Source of the DNA: Bacillota bacterium
GTDB lineage: Bacteria > Bacillota > Clostridia > Acetivibrionales > JAEZXR01
Assembly (NCBI GenBank): GCA_023419605.1
Contig: JAEZXR010000134.1
Span: forward strand, 1-64,000
DNA length: 64,000 bases
Reading direction: 5' to 3'
Shown: positions 8,586 through 17,265 of the stretch, piece after piece
Layout of the letters: each line of letters opens with the position of its first letter
How positions within the stretch are numbered: the stretch's first letter is position 1
Program-made: the position numbers and the translations under genes
The notes under the pieces: model-generated
What the model saw: only the letters and a program-made list of their open reading frames with translations
Told to the model about the DNA's origin: nothing
Database searches by the model: none

Positions 8586-8779
8586 TCGCGCCAAAAAGGT
8601 TTATAATAGAATTGTTAATAAAATAACACCAACATTTTCTATTACTATGGGCTTGTAAAATAATAACATAGTCTATCCTTTTGCTATCCCTTCATGGCTA
8701 CCCTGGCGGGCCCGCAAAAAAGACTATTTAATTACTTTACGGCGCCTATCAATTTCTTAATCGGAAGGAGCAATCTGGA

Positions 8780-9967
8780 ATGAACGAAAGAAACGGCAGG
8801 GAATTGCAGAAAGTCCCTTATGCCCCTCTGGGTATTATTGCTATGGATAGCAGCCGGGAGCTGTGCCATCTGATTGACGCTCATCTGGCAGAGTGGCGCC
8901 GAAGTGATTACCATGAAAATGAGAATGTGGTAGCCTTTCCGGGATATCAAAAGGATTCTTTTCTGGTTTCCTCCAGTTGTTACCGCTTCAGCAGCGGTGA
9001 AGGAAAAGCGGTTATCGGCGAAACCGTAAGAGGCTATGATCTTTTTATTATCGCTGATGTCGGAAACTACAGCTGTAAGTTTAAAATGTACGGGATGGAA
9101 TGTCCCATGAGTCCCGATGATCACTTCCAGGACATCAAAAGGATTATCTCGGCAGCCAGTGGTAAAGCCCGGCGAATCAATGTTATTATGCCGCTGCTCT
9201 ACCAGGGAAGGCAGCACAAAAGAGTTTCCCGTGAATCCCTGGACTGTGCCCTTGCGCTGCAGGAATTGGAACAGCTCGGTGTAGACAATATTATTACCTT
9301 TGATGCCCATGACCCCCGTGTACAAAACGCCATTCCTTTAAAAGGCTTCGAAAACGTATACCCTACCTACCAGATCATTAAAGCGCTTCTTACTTCTGAA
9401 AAGGATCTTTCCATCGACAAATCAAAAATGCTTGTCATCAGTCCCGATGAAGGTGGTATCGGACGAAATCTATATTATTCCACGTTATTAGGCCTTGATC
9501 TAGGACTGTTTTATAAGCGCAGAGACTACAGCCGGATCGTCAATGGAAGAAACCCCATCGCAAGTCACGAATTTCTCGGAGATTCGGTAGAAGGTAAAGA
9601 TGTCCTCATCGTAGACGATCTTCTTTCCTCCGGTGAATCCATGCTGGATATCGCAGAGGAGTTGAAGCTGAGAAAGGCAAACCGTATTTACATGGCTGTG
9701 ACCTTTGCCCTTTTTACCGAGGGTCTGGAAAAATTTAACGAATATTATGAAAAGGGCCTTATTACCAAGCTTTTTGCTACCAATCTGACCTACCGTAAGG
9801 AAGAGTTGAAGGAAGCCCCCTGGTTTGAGGAAGTGGATATGTCTAAATTCATCGCCCACTTGATTAATACATTGAACCACGACCAGTCCATCAGTTCTCT
9901 GCTGGACCCGTCGGACCGGATAAAAAACCTGCTTGCGGATTACAGGCAGTGTAAGGAATTGAAATGA
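8780..9967 (+). CDS. prs: Ribose-phosphate pyrophosphokinase, long divergent form
   Basis: Makes 5-phosphoribosyl-1-pyrophosphate from ribose-5-phosphate and ATP for nucleotide, His and Trp synthesis. The protein is 395 residues, against about 315 for the classical enzyme. The central catalytic region VIMPLLYQGRQHKR replaces the usual PYFGYARQDRK, the divalent-metal region reads TFDAHDPRVQNAIP, and the PRPP loop is VLIVDDLLSSGESM. Extra sequence is at the N-terminus and after residue 330. AAGGAG is 10 bases before the ATG. The 194 bases upstream hold no riboswitch I can identify. Longer Prs-like proteins of this kind occur in clostridia; equal activity is inferred, not shown. Confidence 0.85.
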   Translation: MNERNGRELQKVPYAPLGIIAMDSSRELCHLIDAHLAEWRRSDYHENENVVAFPGYQKDSFLVSSSCYRFSSGEGKAVIGETVRGYDLFIIADVGNYSCKFKMYGMECPMSPDDHFQDIKRIISAASGKARRINVIMPLLYQGRQHKRVSRESLDCALALQELEQLGVDNIITFDAHDPRVQNAIPLKGFENVYPTYQIIKALLTSEKDLSIDKSKMLVISPDEGGIGRNLYYSTLLGLDLGLFYKRRDYSRIVNGRNPIASHEFLGDSVEGKDVLIVDDLLSSGESMLDIAEELKLRKANRIYMAVTFALFTEGLEKFNEYYEKGLITKLFATNLTYRKEELKEAPWFEEVDMSKFIAHLINTLNHDQSISSLLDPSDRIKNLLADYRQCKELK

Positions 9968-10091
9968 AAATCTATCAATACGTTGGTTTTAACTTGCAGT
10001 GTACGGAAACTTTGCTTTGTTTGCAGGTATTTATCAACGTTACGGTTATTAATTCATAGAAAATTAGTAGAAAGAAAAGATAAAAATATTG

Positions 10092-10133
10092 AAAAGCCGA
10101 TCCAACGGAATTTATACTGTCGAATCGGCTTTA
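10092..10133. terminator. Bidirectional terminator between prs and argS
   Basis: Stem AAAGCCGAT/ATCGGCTTT with an AT-rich loop between convergent genes. On the minus strand the tail is TTTTCAATATTTTT, and on the plus strand TTTACTTGTTT. Confidence 0.75.
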
Positions 10134-10147
10134 CTTGTTTACATATT

Positions 10148-11839
10148 TTACATTCTCTCAACCACTTCAATACCTAAAAGCTCAAGTCCTGCCTTTATGA
10201 CACTGCAAGTTGCTTCCGTCAGCTTCAGCCTTGCAGCTTTCACGCCTTCTTCCGCCGTCAATACCGGACAGGTATTGTAGAATTTGTTGTAGGCCCTGGC
10301 AATGGTAGTTATATGCCGGTTGACAATGGAAGGCTCATATTTGTCCGCCGCATCTACTACAGCATCCTTAAACCCTTCCAACAGCTTCACCAACTGGAAC
10401 TCCTCGTCAGCTCCCAGCAGGCTGTAGTCCACATCGGCCGAATACTCTCCAGCCCTGCGCAGAATGCTCTTTCCACGAGCATAGGCATATTGCACATAGG
10501 GGCCTGACTCTCCATCGAAGTCCAGCATCTCTTCCCAGGAGAATACCATATCCCTCTCCCTGCCGTTTTTTAGGAAGGTGTAAACGACTGCACCGATTCC
10601 CACCTTCTGTGCCACTTCTTCCTTGTTCTCCAGTCCCGGATTGTTGCTTTCGATGACACTGAGGGTCTTGTTTACGGATTCCTTCAGTACATCTTCCAGG
10701 AATACAACATCGCCGCTGCGGGTAGAAAGCTTCTTGTCGGCAAACTTCACCAGTCCAAAACCGATATGGACACAATCCTTGTACCATTCAAAGCCCGCCT
10801 TCTTCAATACAGTGAAAACCTGTTTGAAATGCAGCGCCTGTGGAGTCCCTACAACGTAAATGCATTTATCAAAATCATAGGTCCTCTTCCTGTAAAGGGC
10901 CGCTGCCAGATCACGTGTCGCATAAATGCTGGCGCCATCCGACTTTACGATAATGCAGGGAGGCATATTCAAATCCTCCAGGTTTACCACCCGGGCATTT
11001 TGGCTTTCCTCCAGCAATCCCTTTTCATCCAGGATTTTTACTACTTCATCCATCTTGTCACTGTAAAAGCTTTCTCCGGCATAGGAGTCAAACTCGATCC
11101 CCAATGTGTCGTAGATTTTTTTGAATTCCATCAGGCTGAGGTCCATAAACCGCTTCCACATGGCCACAGTTTCCGGTTCACTGTCCTCCAGCTTCTTAAA
11201 ATACTCTCTTGCCTCGTCCTCCAACTGCGGCTGTTTTTCCGCTTCGTCATGGAACTTTACATAGATTCTCAGCAGTTCCTTTATGGGCTCCTTTTGTAAG
11301 TCCTCTTCATTTCCCCATCGTTTGTAGGCAGAGATCAGCTTCCCGAACTGCGTTCCCCAGTCCCCCAGGTGATTCAATCTTTCGGTTTTATATCCCAGGT
11401 ACCGATAAATTTTTTCCACGGAGCTTCCGATAACGGTGGAACACAAATGCCCTACATGGAAAGGCTTTGCGATGTTGGGAGAGGAAAATTCAACCACCAC
11501 GGTCTTTCCTTTTCCCATATCCGACGCGCCATATTTCCCTCCTGCGGCTCCAATATCCTTCAACACAGCCGCCATATAGGCGCTCTTATTGAGGAAAAAG
11601 TTCAGATAACCGCCTACGGCCTCAATCCTGTCAATGATTTCTCCCTTGTCAATTTTGCCGAGAAGCTCGGAGGCAATCATCGGAGGAGCCTTTCTCATGG
11701 TTTTTGCCAGTTGGAAGCAGGGGAAGGCATAATCCCCCAGCCTCGACTCGGGAGGCACTTCCAAAAGCCCTGCAATCCAATTCGCTTCCAGTCCTGTCTG
11801 TTCCACAATTTTTTTTGCTATTTCAATTTTAAAATCCAT
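10148..11839 (-). CDS. argS: Arginyl-tRNA synthetase
   Basis: Charges tRNA-Arg. Class I synthetase of 563 residues. It has the N-terminal tRNA-binding domain, the HIGH-type motif HVGH inside FSSPNIAKPFHVGHLCST near residue 125, the KMSKS-type KLSTRSGD, and the C-terminal anticodon-binding helical domain beginning around GPYVQYAYARGKSI. Two ATGs in tandem (11842 and 11839) follow AGGAGAGAG; the second has the better spacing. The open frame extends upstream to 11947, but that part runs through the T-box terminator and is not coding. Expression is controlled by the arginine T-box at 11867-12116. Confidence 0.95.
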   Translation of the reverse strand: MDFKIEIAKKIVEQTGLEANWIAGLLEVPPESRLGDYAFPCFQLAKTMRKAPPMIASELLGKIDKGEIIDRIEAVGGYLNFFLNKSAYMAAVLKDIGAAGGKYGASDMGKGKTVVVEFSSPNIAKPFHVGHLCSTVIGSSVEKIYRYLGYKTERLNHLGDWGTQFGKLISAYKRWGNEEDLQKEPIKELLRIYVKFHDEAEKQPQLEDEAREYFKKLEDSEPETVAMWKRFMDLSLMEFKKIYDTLGIEFDSYAGESFYSDKMDEVVKILDEKGLLEESQNARVVNLEDLNMPPCIIVKSDGASIYATRDLAAALYRKRTYDFDKCIYVVGTPQALHFKQVFTVLKKAGFEWYKDCVHIGFGLVKFADKKLSTRSGDVVFLEDVLKESVNKTLSVIESNNPGLENKEEVAQKVGIGAVVYTFLKNGRERDMVFSWEEMLDFDGESGPYVQYAYARGKSILRRAGEYSADVDYSLLGADEEFQLVKLLEGFKDAVVDAADKYEPSIVNRHITTIARAYNKFYNTCPVLTAEEGVKAARLKLTEATCSVIKAGLELLGIEVVERM

Positions 11840-11866
11840 CATCTCTCTCCTTTCGAATTTAGACAT

Positions 11867-12116
11867 CAAAAAAGCTCCAATCTCGATGAAGAGACGGAGC
11901 TTCCGTGGTACCACTCTAATTGCCGGATAATGTAACCGGCCACTCAAACGCCCTTATCGCAGGCATACGCTCTTTTTACTGCACAACGATTTCAAAAGAG
12001 TTCTCCCGGGCTCTTTTCCTCCTCTGTTTGACTGCCGGACTTCCACCCTCTCCGGCTCGCTGGTGTCAGGGACACAAGGTACTTCTCCCGATCATCGAAT
12101 TAGCAATGTTTTACTT
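11867..12116 (-). ncRNA. T-box riboswitch (tRNA-Arg) of argS
   Basis: The minus strand carries the near-universal T-box AGAGTGGTACCACGG (complement of 11903-11917), then a terminator with stem AGCTCC/GGAGCT and TTTTTTG (11867-11902). Upstream lies a long structured Stem I with the usual purine-rich GGAGAGGGTGGAAGTCC. In the likely specifier loop the sequence is GGGAGAACTC, so the specifier codon is probably AGA (complement of 12002-12004), an arginine codon. In the known mechanism, uncharged tRNA-Arg pairs with specifier and T-box and stabilises the antiterminator. The specifier assignment is inference. Confidence 0.93.
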
Positions 12117-12122
12117 TACTCT

Positions 12123-12151
12123 ATTTTATTCATTATTCCCAAAAGTGTCAA
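12123..12151 (-). promoter_or_regulatory. Predicted sigma-A promoter of T-box/argS
   Basis: On the minus strand a perfect TTGACA (complement of 12146-12151), a 17-base spacer and TAAAAT (complement of 12123-12128). The start site would be near 12116, at the beginning of the T-box leader. Confidence 0.75.
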
Positions 12152-12167
12152 TAATAATTTAGAATTT

Positions 12168-13331
12168 CTACAGGCTGGCTCTTAGAATCGCTTCCACGTC
12201 TTCCTTATGCAGCTTTTTATAGCCACCCAACGGCCCAAACCTTACGGCTTTCTCCGCCATTACACTGATATTCTTATCGTCGATCCCTACCTCCGACAGT
12301 GCTGCCGGAGCTCCTACGGCACTGAAAAACTCCCGGGTCTTTCGGATTCCTTCCAGGGCAACCTCTTCATCGGTTTTGCCCTCAGCGTCCACGTCCCATA
12401 CCCTTTGGGCGTATTGCTTGAACTTCTCCACGCCTTCACCCATTACATGCTTCATCCAGTTGGGTGCCAGAATGGCAAGGCCTGCGCCATGAGCAACATC
12501 GTAGATAGCACTGACTTCATGCTCGATATTGTGAGTAGCCCAATCCTGCTCCTTCCCCATTCCCACCAGGTTATTGAGGGCCAGGGTGCCGCACCACAAT
12601 ATATTGGCTCTGGCATCATAATCCTGAGAGTTCTCAATGACCTTCCAGGTGTTCTCTACAGTGGTTTTTATGATACTTTCACACATCCGGTCCTGCAGCG
12701 GTGTGTTGGGAGTCCGGCTGAAATACTGCTCGAATATATGAATGATGATATCAATGCAGCCATTAATGGTATGTTCTTTTGGGACCGAGTATGTATTTTC
12801 AGGATCAAGGATCGAAAACCGGGGGAATATATGGGTGCTGGCAATCGCCAGCTTTTCCTGGGTATCCCAGTTGGTTACCACGGAGTTTCCGTTCATTTCA
12901 GTGCCGGTAGCTGCCAGTGTCAGCACATCACCTAAGGGAAGCGCATCCCTGATTTCATGTTTCCTCAGGTAGAACTCCCATATGTCGATATCCGTTTTGG
13001 CTCCCACAGCCATACCTTTGGCAGCGTCAATAACGCTGCCTCCACCTACTGCGAGAATAAAATCGACTCCATTTGCCTTACAGATCTCAATTCCTTCACG
13101 GACGGAGCTGACCCTGGGATTGGGCTGGACACCGCTGACTTCAAACACCTTACAGGATGCCTTTTCCAGTTCCTGCAGCACGCGGTCGTAAAGTCCCGTT
13201 TTCTTTACACTTCCGCCGCCTGTAACCAAAAGTATGTTTTTCCCATAACGGGAGACTTCAGCTCCAAGTTTGTCCAGGGAACCTTTTCCGAATATAATCT
13301 TCGTCGGATTATAGAATTCAAAATTTAACAT
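12168..13331 (-). CDS. Iron-containing alcohol dehydrogenase (butanol dehydrogenase-like)
   Basis: Group III metal-dependent alcohol dehydrogenase of 387 residues that reduces aldehydes with NAD(P)H. The N-terminal dinucleotide fold has GGGSVKKTGLYDR and GGGSVIDAAKGMA. Metal ligands are expected in GCIDIIIHIFEQYF and in the C-terminal helices (HEVSAIYDVAHGAGLAIL). It most resembles clostridial butanol dehydrogenase/YqhD-type enzymes, so a fermentative or aldehyde-detoxifying role is likely. The start ATG follows GGAG. The gene stands alone. Substrate and cofactor preference cannot be fixed from sequence. Confidence 0.88.
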   Translation of the reverse strand: MLNFEFYNPTKIIFGKGSLDKLGAEVSRYGKNILLVTGGGSVKKTGLYDRVLQELEKASCKVFEVSGVQPNPRVSSVREGIEICKANGVDFILAVGGGSVIDAAKGMAVGAKTDIDIWEFYLRKHEIRDALPLGDVLTLAATGTEMNGNSVVTNWDTQEKLAIASTHIFPRFSILDPENTYSVPKEHTINGCIDIIIHIFEQYFSRTPNTPLQDRMCESIIKTTVENTWKVIENSQDYDARANILWCGTLALNNLVGMGKEQDWATHNIEHEVSAIYDVAHGAGLAILAPNWMKHVMGEGVEKFKQYAQRVWDVDAEGKTDEEVALEGIRKTREFFSAVGAPAALSEVGIDDKNISVMAEKAVRFGPLGGYKKLHKEDVEAILRASL

Positions 13332-13437
13332 AGTTGTTTTCTCCTCTTAAAATTTTATTATATTTTTATAGTATTACCCATATTTTGCCCCTACCTATCA
13401 GCCTGTTCATTCATTTGCATTTCGTTAACAAGCGTAC

Positions 13438-14268
13438 TTATACTGGAGCTTCCTGAACTTCCCTATACTGTTCCGGTATGTATTTAACCAGTGCAAAGTT
13501 TTTTGCAATCTGCTCGGTCTCCAGCAGCTTTCCGCTTTCAAATTTTGCAATCCGATTCCTCCATATCTCATTTTTTCTGTAATAACTTTCGCCAATCTTT
13601 AAAAACTCATGCTCCTTTTCATAAACATGGTATGCATAGTCCAGCTCTTCACTGATGCGCAGTTCTCCTTCCAGGCATTTCTCCGATACCCACAGGTTGA
13701 TTTGAAAGGCATACGGCGTCGTGTTTGTAACCTGGTAATCAATATAATTGTAAAAGATGGTAGCACCGCTTCCAAAGGGCAGCACCCTGCCCTCATCAGG
13801 GAAGGGATCAAAGCTGTGGTGGTGACGCTCGGTCACTGTCAACGGACTGTGCAGCACCAGCCAGTGAATCAGGTTTGCAATCTGGCAAAGCCCTCCCCCA
13901 ATCCCAGCCCTGGCCTCACCGTAGGAAAGCTCCATTCCCGGCAGGTATCCCTTCCTTTTGGTAGGCCTGCCTACCAATTTGCAGAAAGAGAAGGTCTCCC
14001 CGGGTTTTATAAGAATGCCATCCAATTTCCTTATAGCAATTTTCAGATTCTCGACCTTGTTGTATTGCAGTTGGATATCACTGCACCCCAGCTTTCGAAT
14101 CAGCACCGATTGATGCTTCTTCACTCTATAGGGTAGTTTATCCTCTGACCTTTTGACTGCGTAACGTTTCCCGCCAAAATACCAGGCAAGGCACCGTTTA
14201 ATCCGCTTTTCCCAAACGGACAAAAAATACAAAACCGGGTGTTTTTGGCTTAGAAGCTGCTTTCCCAC
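13438..14268 (-). CDS. VanW family protein
   Basis: 276 residues with the VanW domain: the stretch KPGETFSFCKLVGRPTKRKG near residue 90 and the conserved GGGLCQIANLIHWLVLHSPL near 128, followed by ERHHHSFDPFP. VanW occurs in some vancomycin-resistance clusters and widely in Firmicutes as a cell-surface-linked protein of unknown activity. Here there are no vanA/B/H/X-type neighbours, so resistance should not be inferred. The start is GTG at 14268 with GGAAGTGG upstream. There is no clear cleavable signal; a hydrophobic stretch near residue 12 (VLYFLSVW) is short. Confidence 0.85.
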   Translation of the reverse strand: MGKQLLSQKHPVLYFLSVWEKRIKRCLAWYFGGKRYAVKRSEDKLPYRVKKHQSVLIRKLGCSDIQLQYNKVENLKIAIRKLDGILIKPGETFSFCKLVGRPTKRKGYLPGMELSYGEARAGIGGGLCQIANLIHWLVLHSPLTVTERHHHSFDPFPDEGRVLPFGSGATIFYNYIDYQVTNTTPYAFQINLWVSEKCLEGELRISEELDYAYHVYEKEHEFLKIGESYYRKNEIWRNRIAKFESGKLLETEQIAKNFALVKYIPEQYREVQEAPV

Positions 14269-14388
14269 TTAAAACCACTTCCAATAATTAGTATATTCTT
14301 ATATAATAGCGCACACAGGCCTCTCTTGCAATGGAATGGATTGCTTGTAATATAGATGTAATAAACCATGGGACTTTTACTGCATAGG

Positions 14389-14427
14389 AAAACAGGAACT
14401 TCTACATATTGGGAAGTTCCTGTTTTT
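14389..14427. terminator. Terminator beyond acyltransferase gene
   Basis: Stem AAACAGGAACTTC/GAAGTTCCTGTTT with a 9-base loop. T runs follow on the plus strand (TTTTTATAC), and a shorter TTTTCC follows on the minus strand. It lies just past the stop of the 14433 gene. Confidence 0.7.
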
Positions 14428-14432
14428 ATACG

Positions 14433-15614
14433 TTATCCTGACATTTGATTGTTATTCCCTGTAACTGAAGGCAGCCTGGCAAAGCGTTTATCCAGCAAGC
14501 CTTTTGCCATTTTCGCTGCTGTACGCCCTACTTCCTGGAAAGGCCTTTCCACCCAACGGTACGTTAAGTATGGAAGCGACAAACTCAGAATAAGGCTGAT
14601 AACCCAGGGCGCCTTTACCGATTTGGACCCTGGATATATTAAGGAGGTCACTGTCATCAGTATGGGAAAATGCAGCAGATAAAAGCTGTAAGAAATATCT
14701 CCCAGATACTTCAGCGGTGCCAGGGAGAGTATGGAGGAAAGCTGCTGCCGCGAGATTACCAGTAAGATGATCAGTGCCACACCGAAGCCAATGACAAAGT
14801 TTTGGCGGGTATAGTTGATGTGCGGCAGTTCAGGCACACTATACCGGAACGTATAGAGAACAATACTCACAGCGCCGATCACCAGGCACACCCATACAGG
14901 CAATTTGCGGAACCAGTCAACCAGCGTTTGACGGAACCGGGCGATGAGTCCTCCCAATATAAATAAGGGTATGTAGGAAAGAATATCACTTTTGGTTATT
15001 TCATATAGGACAACAAACACCACAAAGAAAGCCGCTGCCACCCAAAGTGTTTTTATCCTTCGTATCACAGGTATGATAAACGGAAATACCAGGGATACCT
15101 TCATTTCCACCACTAGAGACCAGATAATGGGGTCAATCTGTCCCATGGAATATTTCGGGCCGATCATTATCATATGCTTGACGACGGAGGACCAGGTCAG
15201 ATGCTCATTAGGCCAGTCCCAGAACTGGGTCATGAACGCACTCAGTCCGTTCAAGCCCCCCATACGGAATATATAGAATTTGAGTAAAATGCTGATGGCC
15301 AACGCCGCATAATACGCGGGGTAGATACGGAAGATTCGACGAATAATGAAGGGAATAAAATCAACGGGTTTTTCTTTTTCACCTACATAGGGCAATGCCA
15401 GAACAAATCCGCTGAGGACGAAAAACAAGACCACGGCTGCCGATCCATCCCAGAAGATATGTAATACGGATTTTTCAATCAAGCTGGCATACGGTCTGTC
15501 CTTCAGATTAATCATGCTCAATGCATGGGAAAAGAACACGGCGAGTGCTGCCAGCCCCCGAAGGCTGTCCAGCTCGATGTATCTTTTGTTCAATGAGCTG
15601 TTTACTGGATTCAA
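14433..15614 (-). CDS. Acyltransferase 3 (OafA/YrhL) family membrane protein
   Basis: Integral membrane acyltransferase, about 393 residues, with ten or so hydrophobic segments. The family start ELDSLRGLAALAVFFSHALSM contains the conserved RG and catalytic H. The Arg-containing FIIRRIFRIYPAYYAALAI and the C-terminal SYSFYLLHFPI are also typical. Such proteins O-acylate exported sugars, peptidoglycan or small molecules. The start is uncertain: the TTG at 15614 has GGGGG 7 bases upstream, while an earlier TTG at 15629 falls in the terminator T run. Substrate unknown; no polysaccharide cluster adjoins it. Confidence 0.88.
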   Translation of the reverse strand: MNPVNSSLNKRYIELDSLRGLAALAVFFSHALSMINLKDRPYASLIEKSVLHIFWDGSAAVVLFFVLSGFVLALPYVGEKEKPVDFIPFIIRRIFRIYPAYYAALAISILLKFYIFRMGGLNGLSAFMTQFWDWPNEHLTWSSVVKHMIMIGPKYSMGQIDPIIWSLVVEMKVSLVFPFIIPVIRRIKTLWVAAAFFVVFVVLYEITKSDILSYIPLFILGGLIARFRQTLVDWFRKLPVWVCLVIGAVSIVLYTFRYSVPELPHINYTRQNFVIGFGVALIILLVISRQQLSSILSLAPLKYLGDISYSFYLLHFPILMTVTSLIYPGSKSVKAPWVISLILSLSLPYLTYRWVERPFQEVGRTAAKMAKGLLDKRFARLPSVTGNNNQMSG

Positions 15615-15627
15615 ATGTAAAACCCCC

Positions 15628-15680
15628 AAAAAAACTCAGTTTACCGGGTCAGAACCATCTTATTCCGGCAAACTGAGTTT
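15628..15680 (-). terminator. Terminator between icd and acyltransferase gene
   Basis: A 16-bp stem with one mismatch, AAACTCAGTTTGCCGG/CCGGTAAACTGAGTTT on the minus strand, is followed by TTTTTTTGGGGG. It lies 130 bases after the icd stop and ends at the start region of the next gene, so it either ends icd or attenuates entry into the acyltransferase gene. Confidence 0.75.
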
Positions 15681-15812
15681 ATCATAATTTGAACTATTGC
15701 ACAAGCAGATTAAGTGCCTGCAAGCTCTTATCGGTCATATTGGATAAAGAAGTTTTAGGAAGTGTTTTCCTGGCTTACTCACCATACAAATAACTATGTT
15801 TTTTACAACCTT

Positions 15813-17024
15813 CTATAGCATCTTTACCAACCGAAGATTGATTTGCTGCAGAAACTCCTCCGTATTCACTACGGTTTTCTCTTTAACTTCCGATAACTCC
15901 GCCAGGTCCTTCGTCATGACACCCTCTTCAATGGTTTGAATGGAGGCTGCTTCCAGTTTGTTTGCAAACTCTACCAGCTCACTGATCCCATCCAGTTCCC
16001 CACGTTTTTTCAGGGCTCCCGTCCATGCAAAGAGCGTAGCCATGGAGTTGGTAGAAGTCTCCTTCCCTTTCAAATGCTTGTAGTAATGCCGCTGTACCGT
16101 TCCATGAGCCGCTTCGTACTCATAATGTCCTTCGGGAGAAACCAGTACGGAGGTCATCATAGCCAGGCTTCCAAAAGCAGTCGCTACCATGTCCGACATG
16201 ACATCTCCGTCGTAATTCTTGCAGGCCCAGATCATGCCGCCTTCCGACCGCACCACACGGGCCACGGCGTCATCAATGAGGGTGTAAAAGTATTCGATTC
16301 CCGCCGCTTTAAACAGATTTGCAAATTCCTTATCAAAAACCTCCTGAAAGATATCCTTGAAGGTATGATCATATTTCTTTGAGATAGTATCCTTGGTAGC
16401 AAACCACAAACCCTGCTTCTGGTCCAGTGCATAATTAAAGCAGGCTCTGGCAAAGCTGGTGATGGAGTCATCCAGATTATGCATTCCCAGGAGAATACCC
16501 GGTCCTTTGAATTCATGGATGGTTTGTTTTGTCACTTCTCCATTTGCTGCCGTAAACATCAATTCTGCCGTTCCCGGTCCTTCCACCCTGTACTCCACAT
16601 CTCTGTACACATCGCCATAAGCATGCCTCGCAATGGTTATGGGCTTTTTCCAGGTCCGCACAAAGGGTTTGATACTGTCAACGATGATGGGGGCCCGGAA
16701 CACCGTACCATCCAGAATGGCCCGGATGGTCCCATTAGGGCTCTTCCACATCTGTTTCAGGTTGTATTCCTTTACCCGGTCTGCATTAGGAGTGATGGTA
16801 GCACATTTGACCGCAACTCCATATTTTTTGGTGGCCAGCGCGGAATCTACCGTAACCTGATCGTTGGTCTGATCCCTGTATTCCAATCCCAGATCGTAAT
16901 ACTCCGTTTTCAGGTCTATGTAAGGCTCAAGCAATATATCCTTAATCATCTTCCAGATGATCCTTGTCATCTCGTCTCCGTCCATTTCCACCAACGGAAC
17001 CTTCATCTTGATTTTATCTGCCAT
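15813..17024 (-). CDS. icd: NADP-dependent isocitrate dehydrogenase
   Basis: Oxidatively decarboxylates isocitrate to 2-oxoglutarate. The 403 residues match the homodimeric eukaryote-like class rather than the E. coli type: MKVPLVEMDGDEMTRIIWK at the N-terminus, the substrate loop KSPNGTIRAILDG, and KNYDGDVMSDMVATAFGSLA with the conserved Asp residues that bind the metal. The ATG at 17024 is preferred, with GAGGGGGA 7 bases upstream; the frame stays open to 17156 but that part is promoter sequence. No citrate synthase or aconitase is adjacent, so the gene stands alone for glutamate or NADPH supply. Confidence 0.94.
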   Translation of the reverse strand: MADKIKMKVPLVEMDGDEMTRIIWKMIKDILLEPYIDLKTEYYDLGLEYRDQTNDQVTVDSALATKKYGVAVKCATITPNADRVKEYNLKQMWKSPNGTIRAILDGTVFRAPIIVDSIKPFVRTWKKPITIARHAYGDVYRDVEYRVEGPGTAELMFTAANGEVTKQTIHEFKGPGILLGMHNLDDSITSFARACFNYALDQKQGLWFATKDTISKKYDHTFKDIFQEVFDKEFANLFKAAGIEYFYTLIDDAVARVVRSEGGMIWACKNYDGDVMSDMVATAFGSLAMMTSVLVSPEGHYEYEAAHGTVQRHYYKHLKGKETSTNSMATLFAWTGALKKRGELDGISELVEFANKLEAASIQTIEEGVMTKDLAELSEVKEKTVVNTEEFLQQINLRLVKML

Positions 17025-17066
17025 AAATATCCCCCTCACACAATCTACATATTCTCTGATATTTCT

Positions 17067-17122
17067 ATTGTAAATCAGATTTTGGCAATAATCAAGAAAA
17101 ACTTGAATACATGTATACATGT
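17067..17122 (-). promoter_or_regulatory. icd promoter with upstream palindrome
   Basis: Minus-strand promoter TTGATT (complement of 17090-17095), 17 bases, TACAAT (complement of 17067-17072). Fourteen bases upstream of the -35 is the perfect palindrome ACATGTATACATGT (17109-17122), a position that fits an activator site. The binding protein is unknown. Confidence 0.5.
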
Positions 17123-17213
17123 TTTTAAGTTGTATATTTATATCCTTATACTGCATACTAAAAACAAATGCGGCATACCCGTTTTGTGTGCACTTGTACT
17201 TTTCAAATAAAAT

Positions 17214-17251
17214 GAAAAAATGCCCGGGTTCTCGCTAGACCCCCCAGGCAT
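17214..17251 (-). terminator. Terminator of ECF S-component gene
   Basis: Stem ATGCCTGGG/CCCGGGCAT on the minus strand followed by TTTTTTCATTTT, 15 bases after the stop at 17266. Confidence 0.8.
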
Positions 17252-17265
17252 CCTATCATTCAGTA

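Noticed and set aside
8586..8779. preQ1/PRPP-type riboswitch before prs
   Set aside because: A GGCGGGCCCGC element followed by an A run caught attention, but none of the conserved aptamer sequences is present.
9983..10177. Small plus-strand open frame after prs
   Set aside because: It runs through the bidirectional terminator and into the antisense of argS, with no ribosome site.
11843..11947. Extended N-terminus for ArgS
   Set aside because: The extension is the translation of the T-box terminator region. A strong ribosome site precedes the tandem ATGs at 11839-11842.
13438..14268. Vancomycin-resistance cluster
   Set aside because: Only a VanW-domain protein is present. The van ligase, dehydrogenase, dipeptidase and VanRS genes are absent.
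17025..17156. Longer isocitrate dehydrogenase start
   Set aside because: The added part covers the promoter and operator palindrome. The ATG at 17024 has a good ribosome site and matches family length.
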